Shown piece by piece: positions 1 to 6,617 of a stretch of 8,517 nt of DNA. The first letter of the stretch is position 1, and each line of letters begins with the position of its first letter. Made by a program: the position numbers and the translations under genes. The stretch is from Roseobacter sp. (GTDB lineage: Bacteria > Pseudomonadota > Alphaproteobacteria > Rhodobacterales > Rhodobacteraceae). The notes under the pieces were generated by a model. The model did not search any database and was not told the origin of the DNA. It was given only the letters and a program-made list of their open reading frames with translations. The DNA is taken from contig JAGXHB010000163.1 in NCBI GenBank assembly GCA_024636425.1, positions 1-8,517 on the forward strand. The letters run 5' to 3'.

Positions 1-1
1 G

Positions 2-946
2 TGGATGAAAAACCGTCACGGCTGGACCGTGAGCCCCGACTGGGTTTTTACCACGCACGGGCTGGTCAACGGGACCGCGATGTGTGTCGACGCCTTTACC
101 AAGCCGGGAGAGGGGGTTGTGCTGTTCACGCCCGTCTACCACGCCTTTGCCCGCGTCATCACCGCCGCAGGGCGGCAGGTCGTTGAATGTGAGATGCCGC
201 TGGAGAACGGGCGCTATACGCTTGATTTCGATGCCTTCGACGCGCAGATGACCGGAAACGAAACAATGCTCGTGTTCTGCTCGCCGCATAACCCAGGTGG
301 GCGTGTATGGACAAAAGCCGAGCTTGAGGGGGTCGCGGCCTTTGCCAGGAAACACGATCTGATACTGGTCTCTGACGAGATCCACCATGATCTGGTAATG
401 CCAGGCCACACCCATACCCCCATGGCGCTGATCGACGGGATTGAGGACCGGCTGGTCATGATGACCGCCACGACCAAGACGTTCAACATCGCAGGCAGCC
501 ATATTGGCAACGTCATCATCCCCGACCCGGCCTTGCGGGAAACCTTTGCGCGGCGCATGGCTGCGATGGGGCTGTCGCCAAATTCCTTCGGAATTTTCAT
601 GGCCACCGCCGCCTATTCCCCCGAAGGCGCCGCTTGGGTCGATGATCTGGTCACCTATCTGGACGGCAACCGCCAGATTTTTGATGACGCGGTCAACGCG
701 ATTCCCGGCCTCAAGTCGATGGCGCTGGAATCAACCTATCTGGCGTGGGTCGATTTTGACGGAACAGGCATGGACCGGTCGGAATTCACCAGCCGCGTGG
801 AACAAACGGCTGGCATCGCCGCCAATCACGGTCCGACCTTTGGCAAGGGCGGCGACAGTTTCATGCGTTTCAACATTGCCACGCCGCGCGCGCGCATCGA
901 GGAAGCGTGCAACCGCCTCCGCGACGCTTTCAGTGACCTGCAATAA
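2..946 (+). CDS. MalY/PatB-family PLP-dependent C-S lyase (cystathionine beta-lyase type), 5'-truncated
   Basis: This is a fold-type I PLP aminotransferase-like enzyme. The MalY/PatB family cleaves the C-S bond of cystathionine or related cysteine conjugates, giving a thiol, pyruvate and ammonia in the cytoplasm. The reading frame is open to the left edge (Trp, then Met at base 5), so that Met is probably internal. About 314 residues are visible against roughly 390 for the family, so about 75 N-terminal residues lie outside. Counting from the Met at base 5, I see PVYHAF (Tyr45), SPHNPGGR (Asn96, cofactor pocket), SDEIHHDL (Asp124, pyridine-nitrogen contact), TTKTFN (Lys158, Schiff-base lysine) and MRFNIATPR (Arg288, carboxylate binding). 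HNPGGR and KTFN(I/L)AG favour MalY/PatB over ordinary class I aminotransferases. It ends in TAA three bases before the stop of the convergent gene. The exact substrate cannot be read. The family call is firm; the specific activity is inferred. Confidence 0.88.
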   Translation, partial: WMKNRHGWTVSPDWVFTTHGLVNGTAMCVDAFTKPGEGVVLFTPVYHAFARVITAAGRQVVECEMPLENGRYTLDFDAFDAQMTGNETMLVFCSPHNPGGRVWTKAELEGVAAFARKHDLILVSDEIHHDLVMPGHTHTPMALIDGIEDRLVMMTATTKTFNIAGSHIGNVIIPDPALRETFARRMAAMGLSPNSFGIFMATAAYSPEGAAWVDDLVTYLDGNRQIFDDAVNAIPGLKSMALESTYLAWVDFDGTGMDRSEFTSRVEQTAGIAANHGPTFGKGGDSFMRFNIATPRARIEEACNRLRDAFSDLQ

Positions 947-949
947 ACT

Positions 950-1309
950 CTAGTGCGGTGCGTCGACCGAGATCAGACCCACCGGCGCTTCGGGATCGCG
1001 TTCAAAATCAAGTGCGGCCTCCTCGGAAACCCGAGTGGCCCGCTTGAATTCAAACCGCATCTCGCCGCCTTCCTCGTCCATGGCGACGATCAGGCACTGA
1101 AACAAGTGCACTGAACCGTCATACAGATCCACCAGACCGCGCAGATGCGGTGCGGTTTCGGCGTCCATCGAAAAGCCGGTCTGCCAGAAACGCAAAACTT
1201 TGTGCTGAACACCGTCCGCTACGATCCGCAGACGCGATGCCTTGCGCAGGTTATCAACCCTCGCCGCATCCAACCCGGCCTGAATTTCTCTAGGCAATTG
1301 AAATTCCAT
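950..1309 (-). CDS. Conserved-looking hypothetical protein, 119 aa
   Basis: I do not recognise a named domain. The protein is acidic and soluble, with no signal peptide or membrane segment. An N-terminal helix-like part (residues 1-25) is followed by what reads as a beta-rich core (about 27-90, with the stretches RLRIVADG, HKVLRFWQTGFSMD, GLVDLYDG and MRFEFKRAT) and an acidic tail. RKASR at residues 22-26 resembles the RxxxR of PilZ domains, but the D/NxSxxG motif of PilZ is not evident, so that link is weak. Two upstream starts exist in frame (GTG at 1324, ATG at 1321). I chose the ATG at 1309 because GGAG (1316-1319 on the reverse strand) lies six bases before it, whereas the upstream ones lack a good site. 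Codon use matches its neighbours. It is divergent from the hydroquinone reductase gene and convergent with the C-S lyase gene, without a visible terminator. No function is proposed. Confidence 0.75.
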   Translation of the reverse strand: MEFQLPREIQAGLDAARVDNLRKASRLRIVADGVQHKVLRFWQTGFSMDAETAPHLRGLVDLYDGSVHLFQCLIVAMDEEGGEMRFEFKRATRVSEEAALDFERDPEAPVGLISVDAPH

Positions 1310-1344
1310 CGCGTTCTCCATCACATCGCAATCACCAAATTGAA

Positions 1345-1356
1345 GTACGCCCGTAC
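1345..1356. repeat. Short perfect inverted repeat GTACG-CC-CGTAC
   Basis: The arms GTACG (1345-1349) and CGTAC (1352-1356) are exact reverse complements separated by CC. The element is 36 bases upstream of the chosen start of the 119-aa hypothetical gene and about 125 bases upstream of the divergent reductase start. Its size and position suit a regulator binding site, but no specific family is recognised. Confidence 0.35.
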
Positions 1357-1404
1357 AAAATCAACTGATTCCAGAAAATTATTTGTCACGTGCGTCTTCG
1401 CAGA

Positions 1405-1430
1405 ACCACCTGTGCGGTCCTGCCGGTGGT
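1405..1430. repeat. Inverted repeat ACCACC-N14-GGTGGT in the divergent intergenic region
   Basis: ACCACC (1405-1410) and GGTGGT (1425-1430) are exact reverse complements with 14 bases between them. It could be an operator half-site pair about 1.5-2 helical turns apart or a hairpin in a leader. GC-rich six-base arms arise easily by chance, so the support is thin. Confidence 0.25.
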
Positions 1431-1446
1431 CAAACCCGACCCAAGG

Positions 1447-1472
1447 CTTACCTTATCCGGACATAAGTTAAG
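1447..1472. promoter_or_regulatory. 26-base near-perfect inverted repeat running into the ribosome-binding site of the hydroquinone reductase gene
   Basis: The left arm CTTACCTTAT (1447-1456) and right arm ATAAGTTAAG (1463-1472) match as reverse complements at 9 of 10 positions, around the spacer CCGGAC. The right arm shares its last bases with the AAGGAG Shine-Dalgarno sequence (1470-1475). As DNA it is a plausible two-fold operator for a dimeric repressor. As RNA it could form a hairpin that masks part of the ribosome-binding site. The sequence cannot distinguish the two. It stands 10 bases before the chosen ATG. Confidence 0.5.
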
Positions 1473-1475
1473 GAG
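1470..1475 (+). promoter_or_regulatory. Shine-Dalgarno sequence AAGGAG that decides the reductase start
   Basis: AAGGAG abuts the ATG at 1476 with no spacing, which would be non-functional for that codon, but lies six bases from the in-frame ATG at 1482. This puts the start at 1482, removing two residues (Met-Gln) from the longest reading frame. Confidence 0.75.
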
Positions 1476-1481
1476 ATGCAA

Positions 1482-2456
1482 ATGGGCCTTTTGGTTGACG
1501 GTGAATGGCAAGACAAATGGTACGATACGGACAGCACAGGCGGTAAATTCGAACGCTCCGCTGCCAAGTTCCGCAACTGGATCACCGCTGACGGCAGCGC
1601 TGGCCCTTCGGGCGAGCCCGGCTTCAAGGCTGAATCCGGACGGTACCACCTTTACGTTTCATATGCTTGTCCATGGGCACACCGCGCCTTGGTTTTCCGC
1701 GCAATCAAGGGGCTGACCGACCATATCGGCGTCTCTGTGGTGCATCCGGAAATGCTGTCCGACGGCTGGACCTTTCAGACCGATTTTGACGGAGCCACAG
1801 GCGACAGGCTTTTCGATCTGCCCTTCGCGCGCGATCTTTACACCAAAGCGGCGCCTAAATTCAGCGGGCGCGTCACCGTTCCGATCCTGTGGGACAAGCA
1901 CCAGAACACCATCGTTTCGAACGAATCGTCAGAAGTCATCCGCATGCTCAACACCGCCTTTGATGACATCACCGGCAACACCGATGACTATTGGCCCGAG
2001 CATCTGCGCGATGACATCGAACCGATCAATGACCGCATTTACGACACCGTGAATAACGGCGTTTACAAAGCCGGTTTTGCGACCTCGCAGGAGGCATATG
2101 CCGATGCGGTCTATCCCCTGTTCGACAGTCTTGACTGGATTGAGGATATTCTGTCGAAAAAGCGCTACCTGATGGGTGACACCCTGACCGAAGCCGACTG
2201 GCGGCTGTTTACGACGCTCGTGCGCTTTGACAAGGTTTATCACACCCATTTCAAATGCAACCGTCGCCGGATCGTCGATTACCCCAACCTTTGGGCCTAT
2301 ACCCGTGAGCTTTACCAGTTTCCCGGCGTGGCGGACACGGTGCATTTCGATCATATCGTGCGTCACTATCACTACAGCCACGATAACATTAATCCCCACC
2401 GCATCATTCCGATCAATCCGGTGATCGACTTTGATGAACCTCACAGGCGCGGCTGA
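1482..2456 (+). CDS. yqjG: Glutathionyl-hydroquinone reductase (xi-class glutathione transferase, YqjG/PcpF type)
   Basis: This cytoplasmic enzyme uses glutathione to reduce S-glutathionyl-hydroquinones back to hydroquinones, rescuing quinones that have reacted with glutathione. The 324-residue length is close to the usual 320-330. An N-terminal thioredoxin-like domain (about residues 50-160) carries YACPWAHR with catalytic Cys63, the xi-class CPWA(H)R hallmark. An all-helical C-terminal domain follows (about 170-290). Family signatures near the C-terminus are HFKCN (about residue 255-260), DYPNLWAYTRELYQFPGV, the HxxHYHYSHDNINPHRI(I)P segment and the terminal proline-rich tail. A strong AAGGAG sets the start. 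The gene is preceded by a nested inverted repeat that touches this site, so regulated expression is plausible. It is transcribed alone and ends four bases before the stop of the convergent receiver gene. The family assignment is secure; the physiological quinone substrate is unknown. Confidence 0.93.
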   Translation: MGLLVDGEWQDKWYDTDSTGGKFERSAAKFRNWITADGSAGPSGEPGFKAESGRYHLYVSYACPWAHRALVFRAIKGLTDHIGVSVVHPEMLSDGWTFQTDFDGATGDRLFDLPFARDLYTKAAPKFSGRVTVPILWDKHQNTIVSNESSEVIRMLNTAFDDITGNTDDYWPEHLRDDIEPINDRIYDTVNNGVYKAGFATSQEAYADAVYPLFDSLDWIEDILSKKRYLMGDTLTEADWRLFTTLVRFDKVYHTHFKCNRRRIVDYPNLWAYTRELYQFPGVADTVHFDHIVRHYHYSHDNINPHRIIPINPVIDFDEPHRRG

Positions 2457-2460
2457 CGGT

Positions 2461-2826
2461 CTAGACCTCCGCCATGTGGCAATGCTCAACCAGTGCCGCC
2501 AGATCCTCTGGCGGGACGGCTGACGGCATAAAGGCGCACGCGTTGGCGCAATGGGCAAAGATCGACCCGTCGGAAAAGAACGAGGTGTTGGTGACAAAGA
2601 TCACTTTAGCCTTGGGATGTTTGTAATTCGCAAAATCCGAGACAGCCAGGGCCGCTCCGTCTGACAGGAAAAGATCAAGGATGATGATGTCGACGGCATA
2701 ATTCTGAAGCCAACCGATGGCTGTCTCACGGGTGTCCGTGCGGACGACGGTCATGCCGTGCCGCTCCAGATGGCGCTGCCACAGGATGCCAAGTTCCCCT
2801 TGGCTTTCTACGATTAAAATATCCAT
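2461..2826 (-). CDS. Stand-alone response-regulator receiver protein with a degenerate active site
   Basis: This is a single receiver domain of 121 residues with no output domain. The beta1 strand reads DILIVES, beta3 reads VDIIILDLFLSDG with the phosphoacceptor-position Asp51, and beta4 reads KVIFVTNTS with switch Thr79. Phe99 occupies the usual aromatic switch position. Departures from the consensus are clear: the paired acidic residues after beta1 are Glu7-Ser8 rather than two acids, the Pro normally four residues after the phosphorylated Asp is Ser55, and the near-invariant beta5 Lys aligns with Ser102 (CAFMPSAVPPEDL). Metal binding and phosphorylation are therefore probably weakened, though not excluded because Asp51 remains. 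It could be a signalling adaptor or phosphate sink like DivK or CpdR, but it does not look like an orthologue of either. Upstream lie two CtrA-type boxes, so it likely has its own promoter separate from smc. A weak GGGGTG stretch lies just before the ATG. Confidence 0.85.
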   Translation of the reverse strand: MDILIVESQGELGILWQRHLERHGMTVVRTDTRETAIGWLQNYAVDIIILDLFLSDGAALAVSDFANYKHPKAKVIFVTNTSFFSDGSIFAHCANACAFMPSAVPPEDLAALVEHCHMAEV

Positions 2827-2905
2827 GTCACCCCGGACCAGAAAGCTGTCAGATCAGCGTTCTGCGTTTTGAATTTGTGCCAATTCAGGTATCGCGTCAC
2901 AAAAG

Positions 2906-2920
2906 TTAACAACTCGTTAA
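2906..2920. promoter_or_regulatory. CtrA-type box TTAA-N7-TTAA, proximal to the receiver gene
   Basis: TTAACAACTCGTTAA matches the alphaproteobacterial CtrA consensus TTAA-N7-TTAA exactly. It lies 79 bases upstream of the receiver ATG, near where a -35 region could be placed. The nearest bases that could serve as a -10 match the consensus poorly (for example TGAATT 17 bases downstream of GTTAAC on the reverse strand), as is common for CtrA-activated promoters. A further half-site, TTAACC, starts at 2941. Binding is inferred. Confidence 0.6.
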
Positions 2921-3018
2921 CACTGAATGTTGACCCAAGGTTAACCGCGTATTCCCGCTGAAAAGCGCCTTGTCTCAGACATTACCAGCCCCACAGCCAA
3001 CCTATTTTTATATCAATA

Positions 3019-3033
3019 TTAACAGTATGTTAA
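3019..3033. promoter_or_regulatory. CtrA-type box TTAA-N7-TTAA, distal, with full dyad symmetry
   Basis: TTAACAGTATGTTAA is both an exact TTAA-N7-TTAA match and a 6+3+6 palindrome (TTAACA/TGTTAA). It is 192 bases upstream of the receiver start and 29 bases past the smc stop. With the proximal box it makes two full sites within about 130 bases. The surrounding AT-rich stretch (3000-3035) raises the chance of coincidental TTAA tetramers somewhat. Confidence 0.5.
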
Positions 3034-3062
3034 GCGCATCCAGTTGACGCTGTATCGAGATC

Positions 3063-6000
3063 TCACGCTACAAGCGTTTCCGCTTTTTTCAAATCGACCG
3101 ACACAAGCTGGCTGACCCCCTGCTCTGCCATTGTCACCCCGAACAGGCGGTCCATCCGGGCCATCGTCACAGCGTGGTGCGTAATGATCAAAAAGCGGGT
3201 GTTCGTCTGGCGGCACATCTCGTCCAGCAGATCGCAGAAACGCGTGACGTTGGCATCGTCCAGCGGCGCGTCCACCTCATCCAGCACGCAGATCGGCGCA
3301 GGGTTCGCCAGAAACACCGCAAAGATCAGGGCCATCGCCGTCAAGGTCTGCTCCCCTCCCGACAAAAGGCTCAGCGTGCTGAGTTTCTTGCCCGGCGGCT
3401 GGCACATGATCTCAAGCCCCGCCTCGAGCGGGTCATCGGATTCGACCATCACCAGATTGGCCTCTCCCCCGTTGAACAGGTGCCGGAACAACATCGAGAA
3501 GTTACTGTTCACCTGTTCGAACGCCGTCAGCAACCGTTCGCGCCCTTCCCGGTTCAGACTGGCGATCCCGCTGCGCAAGGTCTTGATCGCTTCGGTCAGG
3601 TCCGCTTTTTCCGTGGTGAGGGTGTCGAATTCCTGCTGGACTTCATGCGCATCCTCTTCGGCCCGCAGGTTCACGGCCCCCAACGCCTCGCGCTGCCGCT
3701 TCAGTCGGTTTACATCCCCCTCCAGCGTCTCGGCACCGGGCATCCGGTCGGGGGTCACATCCAGCGTGGTCAGCAGTTGGTTCGGTGTCATTTGCTGCTC
3801 ATCGGCGATCCGTTCCGCAGCATAGGCGACAGTCTCCTTCGCCGCCTCAGCGCGGGCATCCGACCGCGCCCGCGCCTCCCGCGCGTCCGAGGCTTGTCGC
3901 TCTGCTTCACGCTCAGCAAGCGTCGCCTCGCGCAGCACCCCTTCGGCCTCCGCCAACTTGTCGGTCGAGCCCGCCTTGCGCGCATCCGCAGTGGTGATCG
4001 CCTGCGTCAGCTCGTCACGCTTGGCCGCAATCTCGGCCGGGGCGGCACTGGCGTCTTTTAACTCGACCTCCGACGCGGTCTTCCGCTCCACCAGTTCGGT
4101 ACTGCGCTTTTCCGCCGTTTCAAGCCGGTGCCGCCAGCCGCTCAGCTCCTTTGTCACTTCCTGCGACCTTTTCGTGCGCGCATCACCTTCACGGCGCAAT
4201 TCGTCATGAGCAGACCGGCGCGCCATCATAGCGATCCGCGCCCCTTCAACCGTCATGCGCAGGGCATCCACACTGGCGCGCGCCTCGCTGACATCATCGA
4301 GTTCCGCCAGCGCGCGTTCTGCCTGCGACACCTGTCGGCGCGCTTCCATCGCTTCTTCCTCGTGGCGCTGAACGGCGAGGCCCAGGCTTTCCAGACGCCC
4401 TTCAGCCAGGTTCCGATCTGCTTCAGCACGGCTTAATGCCCTGCCTGCGTCGGCAACGGCGCGGTCCGCATCACGGCGGTCCTCGCGCGCCTTCTTGTCG
4501 GCTTCGGTTTGCGCCTGCAAAGTCCGCTGAAGCGTCTCATGCGCGTCGCGGGCGGCCTCGGCGCGTTGTCCAGCTTGCTCCAGCGACTGCTTCAACACCT
4601 CAAGCCGGTTGATCTGTTGCAAACGCAAAGCAGCCGCGGAAGGCGCGTCCTCCGCCCAGGCACGAAATCCGTCCCACCGCCACAAGTCCCCTTCAAGCGA
4701 CACCAGCCGCTGTCCGGGCCGCAGTGCCGGCTGCAAACGTGGACCATCATCAGCATCTACCAGCCCGATCTGGGCCATCCGTCGCGACAACACGTCGGGG
4801 ACCGAGACATGCGAGGTGAGCGACGTGACACCCGCCGGCAAAGGTTGAGCGGCGTCATAGGCGGGCAGCACGGCCCAACCCGAGGGGCCATCCGCTTCGA
4901 CCTGAGGGGCGCGCAGGTCATCGGCAAGGGCCGCGCCGAGCGCCTTTTCGAACCCGTGTTCGACCTGCAACCGATCAAGGATCTGCCCCCCTTCTGCCGT
5001 GTCACGTTCGACCAGCTTGGCCAAAGCACCGGCTTCGGCACGCAACGCATTTATCTCACCTTCAGCCTCGGACCGTTCGGCGCGGGCATCCGCCTCGCGC
5101 GACTGGGTCACTGCGCGTGCATCTTCTGCTGCAAGCAGCGCTTGCTCTGCCGCTTGGGCAGAGGCGGCGGCACCGGCTTCTGCGGCCTGAGCCGCTTCGA
5201 AATCAACCGCCGACTTGGCAAGCGCCGCTTTGCTTTGCGCGACCGCCTCACGTGCCCGCAAAGCTTCGGCTTCGGACTTTGCCTGTGTCTTGCGACTGTC
5301 ATCCAGCAATCTTTCGGCAGACCCGTGACGCGCTGCCAGCCGGGCCACATCTTCGGTCAGTTGTGACAGTTCGGCCTCATGGGTTTGCAGCACCGTCGCG
5401 GCCTCGCGTGCCGCCTCAGCCGCAGCCTCGACAGACGCACCGTGGCCCTCCCCCGCTTTGGCAAGCTCACGGGCTTCCCATTCCAGCCTTTCTATTGTTT
5501 CGCCGGCATCTCGGTTCAGGCCGGCCTCCCGGTCAATGTCTTTGGCAAGTTGCGCGATACGCTTGGTCAAGGCTTCGATCGTTGCTGCGGCGCGGGCCTC
5601 CTGATCGGCAAGCGTGTCGCGTTGCACGCCAAGCCGTTGCACCACGGCGGCGGCGATCGCCTCTTCTTCGCGCAGGGCGGGCAATCTATCCTCCGCGGCC
5701 TGCCGCGCCTTGGCAGCCTGACGCACGCCGATCTCGGCCTGCGCGGCGGCGGTAACGCGCGCGCGCAGATCTTCGGCGGCAGCAGCCCGCGCATCATCAG
5801 CTTCGCGCCAGCGGCGATACAGCAGCATGCCCTCGGACTTTCGCAGCTCATTACCGATTTCGCGGTAGCGGGCCGCCTGACGTGCCTGCCGGGCGAGTTG
5901 CGCCAGTTGCGTCGCGAGCTGTTCCAGCACGTCATCGACACGGGTGAGGTTGTTCTCGGCACCGTTCAGCTTAAGCTCCGCCTCGTGACGGCGCGCATAA

Positions 6001-6518
6001 AGGCCCGATATGCCGGCTGCTTCCTCGAGGATGCGGCGTCGGTTCTTGGGCTTTGCATTGATAAGTTCGGCGATCTGGCCTTGCCGCACCAGCGCCGGTG
6101 AATGAGAACCGGTCGACGCATCTGCAAACAACATCTGCACATCGCGGGCACGGACATCCCTGCCCGCAGCCTTGTAAGCGCTGCCGACGTCGCGGGTGAT
6201 GCGGCGCACAATTTCGATCTGGTCGGCGTCATTGAAACCGGCAGGCGCCAATCGTTCACTGTTATCGATGTGAAGAGCGACTTCGGCAAAGTTCCGGGCC
6301 GGACGGGAAGAAGCACCGGCAAAAATCACATCCTCCATCCCGCCACCGCGCATGGCCGTAGGGCGGTTTTCACCCATGACCCACCGCAGGGCTTCCAGCA
6401 GATTGGATTTGCCACACCCATTCGGACCGACGACACCGGTCAGCCCGTCCGAGATCACCAGATCCGTCGGATCAACAAAGCTTTTGAAGCCCGTCAGTCG
6501 AAGCTTGGAAAACCGCAC
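3063..6518 (-). CDS. smc: Chromosome segregation/condensation ATPase SMC
   Basis: This is the core ATPase of the bacterial condensin, which with ScpA and ScpB extrudes loops and organises the nucleoid. With the GTG start at 6518 it has 1151 residues, the usual size. The N-terminal head begins MRFSKLRLTGFKSF and carries Walker A GPNGCGKS (31-38). The first coiled-coil arm runs from about 165 to 505 and is rich in Ala, Glu and Arg. The hinge spans about 505-625 (KALGAALADDL from residue 525, then QRLVSLEGDLWRWDGF), and the return coiled coil runs from about 630 to 990. The C-terminal head has the signature LSGGEQ (1052-1057), Walker B ICVLDEVDAP (Asp1080, Glu1081) and the switch histidines in IITHHAV. 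In-frame GTG codons at 6575, 6572 and 6527 are possible longer starts. None has a convincing ribosome site, and the family N-terminus favours 6518. It follows the lipoprotein gene by 118 bases. The protein appears intact. Confidence 0.97.
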   Translation of the reverse strand: MRFSKLRLTGFKSFVDPTDLVISDGLTGVVGPNGCGKSNLLEALRWVMGENRPTAMRGGGMEDVIFAGASSRPARNFAEVALHIDNSERLAPAGFNDADQIEIVRRITRDVGSAYKAAGRDVRARDVQMLFADASTGSHSPALVRQGQIAELINAKPKNRRRILEEAAGISGLYARRHEAELKLNGAENNLTRVDDVLEQLATQLAQLARQARQAARYREIGNELRKSEGMLLYRRWREADDARAAAAEDLRARVTAAAQAEIGVRQAAKARQAAEDRLPALREEEAIAAAVVQRLGVQRDTLADQEARAAATIEALTKRIAQLAKDIDREAGLNRDAGETIERLEWEARELAKAGEGHGASVEAAAEAAREAATVLQTHEAELSQLTEDVARLAARHGSAERLLDDSRKTQAKSEAEALRAREAVAQSKAALAKSAVDFEAAQAAEAGAAASAQAAEQALLAAEDARAVTQSREADARAERSEAEGEINALRAEAGALAKLVERDTAEGGQILDRLQVEHGFEKALGAALADDLRAPQVEADGPSGWAVLPAYDAAQPLPAGVTSLTSHVSVPDVLSRRMAQIGLVDADDGPRLQPALRPGQRLVSLEGDLWRWDGFRAWAEDAPSAAALRLQQINRLEVLKQSLEQAGQRAEAARDAHETLQRTLQAQTEADKKAREDRRDADRAVADAGRALSRAEADRNLAEGRLESLGLAVQRHEEEAMEARRQVSQAERALAELDDVSEARASVDALRMTVEGARIAMMARRSAHDELRREGDARTKRSQEVTKELSGWRHRLETAEKRSTELVERKTASEVELKDASAAPAEIAAKRDELTQAITTADARKAGSTDKLAEAEGVLREATLAEREAERQASDAREARARSDARAEAAKETVAYAAERIADEQQMTPNQLLTTLDVTPDRMPGAETLEGDVNRLKRQREALGAVNLRAEEDAHEVQQEFDTLTTEKADLTEAIKTLRSGIASLNREGRERLLTAFEQVNSNFSMLFRHLFNGGEANLVMVESDDPLEAGLEIMCQPPGKKLSTLSLLSGGEQTLTAMALIFAVFLANPAPICVLDEVDAPLDDANVTRFCDLLDEMCRQTNTRFLIITHHAVTMARMDRLFGVTMAEQGVSQLVSVDLKKAETLVA

Positions 6519-6576
6519 AGTTTGCACCGTAGTGTGATTCCGATAAGCGATCAGGGTGCGGCCAGAGAACACCACA

Positions 6577-6582
6577 TGTCAA
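6577..6582 (-). promoter_or_regulatory. Perfect TTGACA hexamer, possible -35 of smc
   Basis: On the reverse strand TTGACA reads from 6582 to 6577. No good -10 follows at 16-18 bases (GCACCC at 17). If it is a real -35, transcription would begin near 6545, which would exclude the GTG codons at 6575 and 6572 and favour the start at 6527 or 6518. Confidence 0.25.
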
Positions 6583-6587
6583 TCCAC

Positions 6588-6607
6588 CACCCCTAGGGAA
6601 CGGGGTG
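6588..6607. repeat. Six-base hairpin CACCCC-N8-GGGGTG between the lipoprotein gene and smc
   Basis: CACCCC (6588-6593) pairs exactly with GGGGTG (6602-6607) across an eight-base loop that contains part of a CCCTAGGG palindrome. It lies 29 bases after the lipoprotein stop on the reverse strand. There is no run of T after it, so it is not a standard intrinsic terminator; it may be a leader hairpin of smc or chance. Confidence 0.25.
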
Positions 6608-6617
6608 CTTCCAGATG

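Noticed and set aside
1386..1716. Open frames of 87 and 108 codons on either strand across the start of the reductase gene
   Set aside because: They overlap a secure gene in other frames, have no ribosome-binding site and show no recognisable protein features.
1929..2597. A 222-codon reverse-strand frame spanning the reductase and receiver genes
   Set aside because: It overlaps two better-supported genes, and its composition is that of a complement frame.
3019..3062. Intrinsic terminator after smc
   Set aside because: The best stem (AGCG/CGCT around 3034-3052) has only four base pairs, a long loop and no T-run on the reverse strand.
3174..6101. Long plus-strand open frames of 212-295 codons inside smc (for example 3174-4061, 4509-5366, 5117-5755, 5379-6101)
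   Set aside because: They are antisense shadows of a GC-rich coiled-coil gene. Their products are low-complexity (Arg, Gln, Pro rich) without domains, and the opposite strand encodes an intact SMC.
6551..6577. Eight-codon reading frame (MWCSLAAP) on the reverse strand ahead of smc, as a possible leader peptide
   Set aside because: The upstream GGTGG is a poor ribosome-binding site, the peptide has no regulatory codon run, and no attenuator follows.
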